NCBI GenBank assembly: GCA_900543815.1
Contig: UQST01000002.1
Span: 101,811-165,810, forward strand
Direction of reading: 5' to 3'
DNA: 64,000 bases
DNA from: an uncultured Prevotellaceae bacterium
Lineage (GTDB): Bacteria > Bacteroidota > Bacteroidia > Bacteroidales > Bacteroidaceae
Below are positions 45,398-52,906 of this stretch, in pieces. Both the position numbers and the translations under genes were made by a program. The stretch's first letter is position 1; the number at the start of each line of letters is the position of its first letter. The notes under the pieces are model-generated. The model saw only the letters and a program-made list of their open reading frames with translations. It was not told the origin of the DNA and ran no database searches.

Positions 45398-47611
45398 ATG
45401 AATATGAGAAGATATTTCTGTGGTTTGACAATCCTCATGTGTGCTTGCCTCTGCGTCACTGGATGCCGCGAGCAAGCCGACCTCGAGGTCACTGGCGGGC
45501 GCTTCGACATCACCCTGCAGGACGGTTCGTCGGCACAGCCCACACGTGTTCGTCCCTACGAGGTGACGGGTGAGATGAAGAAGCAGTTCGTCTTGCACAT
45601 CGCCGATGAGACGGACCGTAGCTGGTTCAGCGGCACTATGGAGCAGTACGAAAAGGCTTCCCCTGCGCTGAAACCAGGCAATTTCGTGCTTTCCGCCTAC
45701 CTTGGCGACAACCTTCCACTGGCTCTCGATGCCCCCTATTATGTGGCTGACAATACCACGGCAAGCATCCGTGCCGGCCAGGTGACCGCTGTCACCCTGC
45801 AGTGCAAGGTGGGCAACTCGATGGCTTCATTCGCCTTTGCCGACCCCGATGCCGCCGCCACTCTGCTTTCCCAATATACCATTGAGAGCCGTGTGGGCAG
45901 CACCGCCGTATCCTGCACCGCCGATGACGGGCACAATCCCTACTTCAGCGCAGGCTCCACAGTGGATTTCTATCTCAAGGGCAGCACGGCGGCAGGCAAG
46001 ACTGTCGATTATAAGTTTGCCTCCATAGCCAATGCCCAGAGGCAGAAGAACTATAAATACACCCTCCAGCTGGGTGGTGTGCAGGAGGGAGGAGCCATCC
46101 TGGGCATCACGGTGAGCACTGTGGTCGAGAGCATCAGCCTCTCTGACGTTATCCCTCAGGAGTGGTTGCCCAAGGCGAAGATTACCGCTGCTGGCTTTGA
46201 TGAAACCGGCCATCTCGACTATTACGAGACCGAGCAGGTGGCACCCAAAGTAAGCTACCAGGCAGTGAAGGCTACCGAGGATATGGAGTTCATATTCGAC
46301 TTCCACGACCAGAATATCCAGTCGCTCAGTGGCACCTATCTGCTTTCTGAGCTCACCGATGACCGTCGTCAGGCTTTGGCCAATGCCGGTCTGGTGCTCC
46401 CAAAACTCGGTGAAACCGCTGGAGTCATCGACCTCACCGCCTTCGTTGCCCAGTTGACCTGTGCCGACGACGGTGCTGCTGTGACCAATAATATCAGTAT
46501 GCGCGTGAAGGCCAACCACCGCTGGAGCGACACTCAGGCATACAGCATCAGCACCCATAGCCCGGAGTTCAGCATCACGGTGGATGATCGTGAGTCGTGG
46601 TCAAAGGAGTTCTCCGTGCATGAATTGCAGGTGACAAAGGGCGATGCACAGACTCTGAAGTCCAAGGTGGTGTATCAGTATAGCGCCGACAATGGACAGA
46701 CCTGGACCGATTGCAGCGATGAAATGAGGCAGAAGTTTGCTTCTCACCCCGAGCAGAAGCAGTATCAGGTGCGTGCCATCTATCGCAGGAAGGTTGTTTC
46801 CAACGTTGAAAGCGTCACTCTGGAGACTCCCACCCAGATGCCCAACTCGGATATGGAAGACTGGTACTACGCCAATGCGGCCCTCAGTATCAATACCTAT
46901 TTCCCTTGGAACGAGAATGGAAGCTCCTTCTGGAACACCAACAATGACTATACCACCCGCTATAGGAGCAAGGTGGACTGGCTCAATATCGGTGCCAAAC
47001 CCTACAACTCCTTCCCCGCAGTCTCTTATGTGGTGGGCGGACATTCGGGTCATAGGGCAGCCGAATTGCGCAATACCGGTTCGGGCAGAGGCAATACCAT
47101 TACGGACAACGTCCTTGACATGAACAAGGTAGCAGGCGAACTCTTCACGGGTGATGTGACTGTGAACACTGGTGGAAGCGATGCTGTGCCCAAGGGTGAC
47201 CATTACACCATCGACACCAACGGACGTGTCTTCACCTCCCGACCCACTTCCATGCACTTCTGGTATAAGTATGCTCCCCTCAAGAGCGATGCCTGGCGTG
47301 CCAAGCTGGTACTCATGGATGATGCCCACGAGGTGATAGCTGAGAAGGAACTGACCTCTGGCAACAGAGTGTCAGACTGGCGGGAAGCCAACGTAAACCT
47401 CGATTTCACCGACGGAACACTCTATTCCAAGTGCGCCTACATCTACGTGGTGTTCAGTTCTACCGTGAATGCGGGCGCCAACATGCCGTGGGAGCGCAAG
47501 AACGGCTATCAGCTGTGGGAGGGCGACAAACTCGTCAACAAGAACGAGACAAGGTCCTTCATCGGCAGTATATTGACAATTGATGACATCTCTTTGGTAT
47601 ATGACAAGTAA
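45398..47611 (+). CDS. DUF4493 + PCMD-like lipoprotein (operon gene 6)
   Basis: 737 residues, the largest of the operon. Signal peptide with lipobox VTGC, mature start CREQAD. DUF4493 region about 25-240 (GNFVLSAYLGDNLPLALDAPYY, TAVTLQCKVGNSMASFAF), a central DUF4840-like or Ig-like part, and a C-terminal PCMD-like domain (about 480-737) opening MPNSDMEDWYYANA and closing with LTIDDISLVYDK. The PCMD portion is diverged from genes 3 and 5. Only 6 bp separate it from gene 5 and 1 bp from gene 7, so translation is probably coupled. Confidence 0.76.
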   Translation: MNMRRYFCGLTILMCACLCVTGCREQADLEVTGGRFDITLQDGSSAQPTRVRPYEVTGEMKKQFVLHIADETDRSWFSGTMEQYEKASPALKPGNFVLSAYLGDNLPLALDAPYYVADNTTASIRAGQVTAVTLQCKVGNSMASFAFADPDAAATLLSQYTIESRVGSTAVSCTADDGHNPYFSAGSTVDFYLKGSTAAGKTVDYKFASIANAQRQKNYKYTLQLGGVQEGGAILGITVSTVVESISLSDVIPQEWLPKAKITAAGFDETGHLDYYETEQVAPKVSYQAVKATEDMEFIFDFHDQNIQSLSGTYLLSELTDDRRQALANAGLVLPKLGETAGVIDLTAFVAQLTCADDGAAVTNNISMRVKANHRWSDTQAYSISTHSPEFSITVDDRESWSKEFSVHELQVTKGDAQTLKSKVVYQYSADNGQTWTDCSDEMRQKFASHPEQKQYQVRAIYRRKVVSNVESVTLETPTQMPNSDMEDWYYANAALSINTYFPWNENGSSFWNTNNDYTTRYRSKVDWLNIGAKPYNSFPAVSYVVGGHSGHRAAELRNTGSGRGNTITDNVLDMNKVAGELFTGDVTVNTGGSDAVPKGDHYTIDTNGRVFTSRPTSMHFWYKYAPLKSDAWRAKLVLMDDAHEVIAEKELTSGNRVSDWREANVNLDFTDGTLYSKCAYIYVVFSSTVNAGANMPWERKNGYQLWEGDKLVNKNETRSFIGSILTIDDISLVYDK

Positions 47612-47612
47612 T

Positions 47613-48287
47613 ATGAAAGTATTGAGCGCAGTACTGGGCTGCATTTCCCTGCTTGCCTTGCAGGCTTGTTCTTCCGCTGGCGAGGAACTGAGTGCCGAGG
47701 GCACATTGCGTGTTCTGCCCATCGAGGTAAAGGCAGAGGCCGATATGGAGCCGCTCTCCACACGTGCCGTCGATGAGGCTCTGCAGGTGGATATCATGCA
47801 AGGTTCCACCGTCATACGCACTTACGATGCGGGCAGCAGCGAACTCAACGGACTCATCAGTCTGCCTGTGGGCAACTACACACTCTATGCCCACAGCCCC
47901 CAGATGCAGGAGGCTGCCAATGATGAGCAGGGTAGCCCCACCTACACAGTGAGCCGCGATTTCAAGATAGTGGCCGACGAGACCACCACCTTGGGCAATC
48001 TGGAGGCCACCCAGTCTAATGTGGGCGTTCTCCTTCAGTATCAGGAGCAGTTCATGGACCTCTTCACTTCCCTCTCCTGCACGCTTTCATCGCCTTCCAC
48101 AGGCCGCAGCGTCACCATTTCAGGCACGGACAATCGCGACCTGACCTATTTTCATGTGCCCGCCGATGGTACTCTGCAATACACTTTCGAGGCAACTAAC
48201 CAAGACGGTGAGACCTTTCGCTCTCCTGTCAAGACTATCTCTGTCACCGAGGCCAAGAATGTGTATGTGCTGGTCAACTGGGATTGA
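47613..48287 (+). CDS. DUF4493 lipoprotein (operon gene 7)
   Basis: 224 residues. Lipobox LQAC, mature start CSSAGEE. A single DUF4493 region: VDIMQGSTVIRTYDAGSSEL, LPVGNYTLYAHSPQMQEAA, FKIVADETTTLGNLEATQSN and VGVLLQYQEQFMDLFTSL. Its start lies one base after the gene 6 stop. Closest in size to gene 1. It ends about 200 bp before a strong terminator, which closes the operon. Confidence 0.75.
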   Translation: MKVLSAVLGCISLLALQACSSAGEELSAEGTLRVLPIEVKAEADMEPLSTRAVDEALQVDIMQGSTVIRTYDAGSSELNGLISLPVGNYTLYAHSPQMQEAANDEQGSPTYTVSRDFKIVADETTTLGNLEATQSNVGVLLQYQEQFMDLFTSLSCTLSSPSTGRSVTISGTDNRDLTYFHVPADGTLQYTFEATNQDGETFRSPVKTISVTEAKNVYVLVNWD

Positions 48288-48490
48288 TGAAATGGGCCGA
48301 AAGTGCTCTTTGGGCGATGAAATCGGCTGTTTCTGTCGGGAAATGACGGTTTGGGGTGGTGCGAAGTTCGCTTCCTTGCCCAAGACAGCAGCCTGACCGA
48401 AAGGAACCACTTGTGCAAGTTGGCCATTGCATTGCGCTTTGTGCGGTGAATGTGGTTATCTGCTCACTACATTTGATACGAATACATTCG

Positions 48491-48519
48491 GGGCTGATGA
48501 TTTCTGTGAGCATCAGCCC
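48491..48519 (+). terminator. Rho-independent terminator of the DUF4493/PCMD operon
   Basis: Perfect 9-bp stem GGGCTGATG / CATCAGCCC, 11-nt loop, followed by TTTTGTTTG. Confidence 0.88.
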
Positions 48520-48671
48520 TTTTGTTTGTCTGCGTGTTTCTTCGCCTGTGTGTATTGTCGCGAGGCAGGCTGACGGCCTCCTGCATCTGCCTTCCGGGTG
48601 CTCGCTGTCGGTGCTCGACTATGCACTTTGTGCTGTTCCTCGTTTTAGCGCACGAAACTGCCCTAGAAAAG

Positions 48672-48759
48672 TATCCAAGGATACTTGCCCGTTTATCCTT
48701 GGATAAATTGCAAAGTATCCTTGGATAAATCGCCAAGTATCCTTGCTTGCTTGGCCAGG
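48672..48759 (+). repeat. 88-bp element S, copy 2 (4 x 22 bp, AT-rich)
   Basis: TATCC motifs at 48672, 48694, 48716 and 48738, exactly 22 bp apart; three units carry TATCC-NN-GGATA inverted repeats. The segment from 48679 (GGATACTTGCCCGTTTATCC onward) is nearly identical to that from 35628 in copy 1. It lies 45 bp before element R copy 6. Confidence 0.85.
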
Positions 48760-48803
48760 CCACTTGGCTGCGTCACTTGCCGCTTCTCGTTGCTTCGTTT
48801 CTC

Positions 48804-48891
48804 GCAGTGCGTTGCATTGGCCAACGCAGTGCGCTGCATCGGGCATCGCAAAGCACTGCGATGGGCATCGCACCGCACTGCCTCTGGCAGG
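48804..48891 (-). repeat. 88-bp element R, copy 6 (4 x 22 bp, inverted)
   Basis: Units at 48804, 48826, 48848 and 48870. Linkers fit the consensus better on the minus strand (GATGCCCATC, GATGCCCGAT), so this copy is inverted relative to copies 2-5. Its minus-strand first unit, GCAGTGCGGTGCGATGCCC, is identical to the start of copy 1. Sequence from 48900 to 49036 shows nothing else. Confidence 0.85.
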
Positions 48892-49036
48892 CTTTCTGCC
48901 TGCTGTTTGCTAGGCATCAGCTTCCTTGGGCGGTTTTGCTTCGCTGGCGAGGGCGGATGGCGGGGCTGTCCGGCCTCATGCACTCATCAATATTCTTTTG
49001 GCCAAAGTGCAGACTCTTGAAAACCTGTTGATAACA

Positions 49037-49077
49037 AATCGGGAGGAAGCGCCCTGCTTGGATGCTTCCTCCCGATT
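49037..49077 (-). terminator. Hairpin terminator of the AraC-type regulator gene
   Basis: Perfect 14-bp stem AATCGGGAGGAAGC / GCTTCCTCCCGATT with a 13-nt loop, 21 bp past the stop codon of the minus-strand gene and followed on that strand by TGTTAT. The T-run is short. Confidence 0.7.
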
Positions 49078-49097
49078 GCTGTTTGTGTATGAGTCGG

Positions 49098-50228
49098 TTA
49101 CTGCTCTGTGGCAGGTTTGCTTGTCCGCTCCGCCAACTGTTCTTTGAACCATTCGTCGAAGGGTCGTCCCTCGCTTCGCTCAAAGCAGGAGCGCACCGTC
49201 TTGATGGTTCCGAAGCCCGCATCGCAGCATTCCGAAATCGTTTTCGCTTCGCCCTTCCGCACCATACGCTTCAGTTCTTCGATGCGGAAAGAGTTGATAT
49301 ATTCGTGCGTATTGTAGAAACCCTGGCTTCGCACGCTCTGTAACACCAGGTGGCGGTTGTATCCCACCGCTTCGCAAAGGCGGTCGCGCCCGAAGGTGTT
49401 GTCCTTCCATTCCTCCTTGTGGTTCTGCATCCACAGCTGGATACGCTGGAACCTCAGCAGGTTGGCCTCGTTGAAGTCCTCCTGCTCGGCTTTTGCCACC
49501 TCCTCGGGAGCCGGTTCCTCCTTCACCTCCTTGATGATGGGCTTGGGCAGAGTGAGTGCCATGGTTTCCAGTGTACGGAACGCCAGATAGAGGTTGAGCA
49601 AAGTGAAGATGATGACATATACCATCATCAGTCTGATGTCGTAGTGGATGGCACACACGCAATAGTAGAGTGCCGATATGCCCAGAGCCAGGCAGTAGCC
49701 CAACATGTAGCGCGGTACATTGGCATGACGAGCCATACGGTGGGGCAGCATGAATATGTTGGCTATGTAATAGAGGCTCAATATCAGGGAAGCCAGACGC
49801 AGCAGCACGCCTATGTTGAAGAAGTTCTGCCACAGGTCAGATGCCGAGTGCAGTGTCACCTGCCTGCCTCCGAAGAGCATCACACCTCCGTAGAGCACGA
49901 TGAGCAGGATGGCCGGACTGGCATAAGCCCACATGCGCTTCCATTGCAGGAAGGCTGGCATGGGGATGCTGAGCGGGTAGATAGACTGCAGATAGCACAC
50001 GGCCACCAGATAGAGCATCATGAGCGGGTGCATCGCATCGGGCTGCGTGGAGCCGATGATGGCGCTGAAGAAGGCGGCTCCCACCAGTGAGAAGCCGAAA
50101 ATGCCGTTGATCCATGCCAGACACAGGTACTCGATACGGTGTCGGGCATAGAGTGCCAGTACGCACGTAATGAGCAGATGTGCTGTGGCACAGCACGATA
50201 AGATGAGCAGTATGGTAGTGGCCGACAT
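49098..50228 (-). CDS. Membrane-bound AraC-type transcriptional regulator
   Basis: 376 residues. The first about 215 form six to seven hydrophobic helices (MSATTILLILSCCATAHLLI start). A charged linker with Glu/Pro/Ala follows, then a C-terminal AraC-type double helix-turn-helix (about 270-365) with EYINSFRIEELKRMVRKGEA, TISECCDAGFGTIKTVRSCF and GRPFDEW. Membrane-tethered AraC regulators of this build occur in Bacteroidetes; their signals are mostly unknown. The start at 50228 is supported by a TATCTTTG element at 50264-50271, which rules out longer frames as the main product. Its target could be either neighbour, but no link is shown. Confidence 0.8.
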   Translation of the reverse strand: MSATTILLILSCCATAHLLITCVLALYARHRIEYLCLAWINGIFGFSLVGAAFFSAIIGSTQPDAMHPLMMLYLVAVCYLQSIYPLSIPMPAFLQWKRMWAYASPAILLIVLYGGVMLFGGRQVTLHSASDLWQNFFNIGVLLRLASLILSLYYIANIFMLPHRMARHANVPRYMLGYCLALGISALYYCVCAIHYDIRLMMVYVIIFTLLNLYLAFRTLETMALTLPKPIIKEVKEEPAPEEVAKAEQEDFNEANLLRFQRIQLWMQNHKEEWKDNTFGRDRLCEAVGYNRHLVLQSVRSQGFYNTHEYINSFRIEELKRMVRKGEAKTISECCDAGFGTIKTVRSCFERSEGRPFDEWFKEQLAERTSKPATEQ

Positions 50229-50263
50229 GTTTTCTGTGTGCTTGATAAGTTGTTTTACAGGGG

Positions 50264-50271
50264 CAAAGATA
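50264..50271 (-). promoter_or_regulatory. -7 promoter element of the AraC-type regulator
   Basis: Minus-strand TATCTTTG, full TAnnTTTG match, 35 bp upstream of the ATG at 50228. Confidence 0.6.
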
Positions 50272-50530
50272 GTGCTTTTTGCCTTTATCATGCAAGGGAA
50301 ATCGCCTTTCGATGCCCGATGAAGGCCAAAAAGCGCTCCTCTCAAGCCCCTTTCTTTACAGATGTTTGCCGTTTGCGCGTGCCGTGCAGGCATCGTCCGG
50401 CGGGTGGAGAGGGCCGCTGCTGCGGTCGGGCTTCTGTACCATTGTCCTTCAGCAAGTTGGGTGGGTGTTTCGGGGCTGCTGGCTGTGTCTTTCGGGCAGG
50501 TGCTTTTGTCAAGGGAATGTTTTACAAATG

Positions 50531-50538
50531 CAAAATTA
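50531..50538 (-). promoter_or_regulatory. Possible second minus-strand promoter
   Basis: Minus-strand TAATTTTG, a full TAnnTTTG match, 300 bp upstream of the AraC-type gene and nearly back to back with the plus-strand promoter at 50616. It would give a long leader or a separate small transcript; no gene is visible in 50272-50530. Confidence 0.35.
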
Positions 50539-50615
50539 TGCTAATAAGGTGGCAGTAGGTGGCGGGCAGGCTCAAATACATGGTGCGTATGCTTGTTGCT
50601 TACGCGCAATTTGTG

Positions 50616-50623
50616 TAATTTTG
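50616..50623 (+). promoter_or_regulatory. -7 promoter element of the small secreted protein gene
   Basis: TAATTTTG, full TAnnTTTG match, 23 bp upstream of the ATG at 50647. It overlaps the upstream extension of the frame and so supports the later start. Confidence 0.6.
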
Positions 50624-50646
50624 CACGATATATGTACAATGGGATA

Positions 50647-51012
50647 ATGTTTAGCTGGAAGACGTGGTCGTTTGGAGTTCTTTTGTGGGTACTGGCTATT
50701 GCGCCGGTTTACCCCAATGCCTCGTATGACCGCCTCAAGCGTACGCCTGTGCGGACAGATACAGTACGGCAGCGCACCTCCAGCAAGGATATCCGCAGCG
50801 GACGGCGCATGAGTACATCCGCCTACCCAGTGCGCATCGAAGTGACAGGACGGGCAGTGAAGGTGGATAGCGACCACGTGCAGCTGCTCCCCATATACAC
50901 CCGTGGCGGCGTGCTCAAGATGACCATCCGACTCAATAAGGGCACCAACTGGCTCACCGGAATCCCTCGCGGCAACTATTTCATCAACAACCGTCCCGTG
51001 GCGGTCAAGTGA
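50647..51012 (+). CDS. Small secreted protein, DUF3244-like
   Basis: 121 residues. Signal peptide MFSWKTWSFGVLLWVLAIAP; a basic, Arg/Thr/Ser-rich middle; then a short beta-sandwich-like end with VRIEVTGRAVKVDSDHVQL and LTGIPRGNYFINN. The end pattern, short strands closing with a G-x-Y-x-I/F turn, recalls the DUF3244 family of small Bacteroidetes secreted proteins, but the match is weak by eye. Function unknown. First of a plus-strand series leading to glsA-glsB (gap 47 bp). Confidence 0.55.
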   Translation: MFSWKTWSFGVLLWVLAIAPVYPNASYDRLKRTPVRTDTVRQRTSSKDIRSGRRMSTSAYPVRIEVTGRAVKVDSDHVQLLPIYTRGGVLKMTIRLNKGTNWLTGIPRGNYFINNRPVAVK

Positions 51013-51059
51013 TGCGGTGGGTGCACAGCAGTATGCCCGGCTTTAGGCAATAGAGAATT

Positions 51060-51884
51060 ATGACGCAAGAAGAAAGTTCCATCGTTCAGATTGATATAGA
51101 CAAGATAGTCCGCCAGAAGGCTGGCAAGCGCGCTTGGCTTGTACCACGTTGCCTGACCAGGCTGATAGAGCGGCTCATCCACCAGGATTTCATCAACGGT
51201 TACCTGCGTCAGGGCAGGGTAGGAGTGGATTTCTGCCGTGGAGTCATCGAATATCTGGGCGTGACGGTCAATGTAGAGGGCGAGGAGAACCTGCCTCCCA
51301 TGGGCCAACCCTGTATCGTGGTGAGCAACCATCCGCTTGGTGCCATCGACGGGGTGACGCTTGGCTATGTGATAGGCAAGCATTATGACGGACACATCAA
51401 GTATCTTGTGGGCGACCTGCTGATGAACCTCAAGGGGCTGGCACCCTTGTGTGTGCCTGTCAAGCAGTCGGGCAAGCAGCAGGGAAGAGACTTCCCCATG
51501 ATGGTCAACAAGGCATTCGGAGGCACCGACAATGTCATCATGTTTCCCGCTGGATTGTGCAGCCGGCAGCAGGATGACGGACAGATACGTGACATAGAAT
51601 GGCACAAGTTCTTCATCAAGAAGAGCATCCAGTACCACCGCGATGTGGTGCCCGTGCACTTCCTGGGCGAGAACAGCGCCCGCTTCTATCGGGTAGCCCG
51701 CTTCTGCAAGCGCTGGCATCTGCCCAATCTGGCCAAGCCTCTGCTTCCCGATGAGATGTATAAGAGCCAGGGCAAAACCTATCGGGTGAAGATAGGCAAA
51801 CCTATTCCCTGGCAGACTTTTGACCGCTCGCGCACACCCGACCAGTGGGCTCAGTGGGTGCAGGAGCGGGTTTATAGCCTGTAG
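51060..51884 (+). CDS. glsA: Glycine lipid O-acyltransferase (GlsA/OlsA-like)
   Basis: 274-residue membrane-associated acyltransferase of the PlsC superfamily. The catalytic motif is the NHPLGAIDG variant near residue 89, with a FPAGLCSR motif near 163, as in hemolysin/OlsA-like acyltransferases. In Bacteroides thetaiotaomicron a pair like this and its neighbour (GlsA and GlsB) makes N-acyl-O-acyl glycine lipids. GlsA adds the second acyl chain to the hydroxyl of the first. Assignment rests on pairing with the GNAT gene 15 bp downstream; it could instead serve a related amino-acid lipid. Confidence 0.8.
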   Translation: MTQEESSIVQIDIDKIVRQKAGKRAWLVPRCLTRLIERLIHQDFINGYLRQGRVGVDFCRGVIEYLGVTVNVEGEENLPPMGQPCIVVSNHPLGAIDGVTLGYVIGKHYDGHIKYLVGDLLMNLKGLAPLCVPVKQSGKQQGRDFPMMVNKAFGGTDNVIMFPAGLCSRQQDDGQIRDIEWHKFFIKKSIQYHRDVVPVHFLGENSARFYRVARFCKRWHLPNLAKPLLPDEMYKSQGKTYRVKIGKPIPWQTFDRSRTPDQWAQWVQERVYSL

Positions 51885-51899
51885 GCATTGTGTAAGATT

Positions 51900-52886
51900 A
51901 TGGAAGAAATAATAGATAAAGTCCCTCGCGAGGTACTTCTCGCCGAGCTGACACCGGACAAGAAGCTGCGCAGCACCAACAAGAGCGGCAATGACATCTA
52001 TATCATCACCGCCCACGACGCGCCCAATGTGATGCGTGAGATCGGGCGTCTGCGCGAGATAGCATTCCGTGCGGCAGGAGGCGGAACGGGCAAGAGCATG
52101 GATATCGACGAGTTCGACACCATGGAGAAGCCCTACAGCCAGCTCATCGTATGGGACCCTGAAGCCCAGGAGATACTGGGTGGATACCGCTACTTGCTGG
52201 GCAAGGACTGGCAGGTGGGCGCTGATGGCCAGCCGCTGTTGGCCACTGGCCATATGTTCCGCTTCAGCGAGCGTTTCATGCGCGATTATGCTCCCTGGAC
52301 GATAGAGCTGGGCCGCTCCTTTGTCACATTGGAGTATCAGAGCACACTCATGGGACGTAAGGGAATCTTTGCACTGGACAATCTGTGGGACGGACTGGGC
52401 GCTCTGGTGGTGATAGAGCCCACTGTGCGCTACTTCTTTGGCAAGTTTACCATGTATCCCAGTTATGACCGTATGGCCAGGGATATGATACTCTACTTTC
52501 TCGACAAGCATTTCCGCGACCACGAAAACCTCATTGTCCCCATGCATCCGCTGCATCTGGAGCACGATGCGGAAATCTTCCGCAAGCTCTTCACCGAGGA
52601 TGAGTTCCGCGCAGACTACCGCATCCTCAACCGCGAAGTGCGCAAGTTGGGTTACAACATACCGCCTCTGGTGAATGCCTACATGGGCTTGAGTCCCACG
52701 ATGAAGCTCTTCGGCACCGCCATCAACGACGGGTTCGGCGATGTGGAGGAGACTGGCATCCTCATAGCAGTGGATGAAATCCTGCAGGAGAAGCGCATGA
52801 GGCACATCGACACCTTTGCTGCCGAGCATCCCGAACTGGTCAAGATAACCAGTGGCGCCAACCGTATATTCTACAAACCAGAGTAA
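51900..52886 (+). CDS. glsB: Glycine lipid N-acyltransferase (GlsB/OlsB-like)
   Basis: 328-residue GNAT-fold acyltransferase of the OlsB type. Markers are GRLREIAFRAAGGGTGKSMD, QLIVWDPEAQEILGGYRYLLG, FRFSERFMRD and WTIELGRSFVTLEYQ. By analogy with B. thetaiotaomicron GlsB it transfers a 3-hydroxyacyl chain to the amino group of glycine, the first step of glycine lipid synthesis. The start at 51900 is an ATG; the next gene begins 20 bp later. Glycine lipids and their serine relatives are abundant envelope lipids of Bacteroidales. Confidence 0.82.
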   Translation: MEEIIDKVPREVLLAELTPDKKLRSTNKSGNDIYIITAHDAPNVMREIGRLREIAFRAAGGGTGKSMDIDEFDTMEKPYSQLIVWDPEAQEILGGYRYLLGKDWQVGADGQPLLATGHMFRFSERFMRDYAPWTIELGRSFVTLEYQSTLMGRKGIFALDNLWDGLGALVVIEPTVRYFFGKFTMYPSYDRMARDMILYFLDKHFRDHENLIVPMHPLHLEHDAEIFRKLFTEDEFRADYRILNREVRKLGYNIPPLVNAYMGLSPTMKLFGTAINDGFGDVEETGILIAVDEILQEKRMRHIDTFAAEHPELVKITSGANRIFYKPE

Positions 52887-52906
52887 TGACAGGAGGAGAG
52901 AGGAGT

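Noticed and set aside
50229..50393. Longer N-terminus for the AraC-type regulator
   Set aside because: The TATCTTTG promoter at 50264-50271 would place transcription start after the longer start codons, and the extra residues are not conserved-looking.
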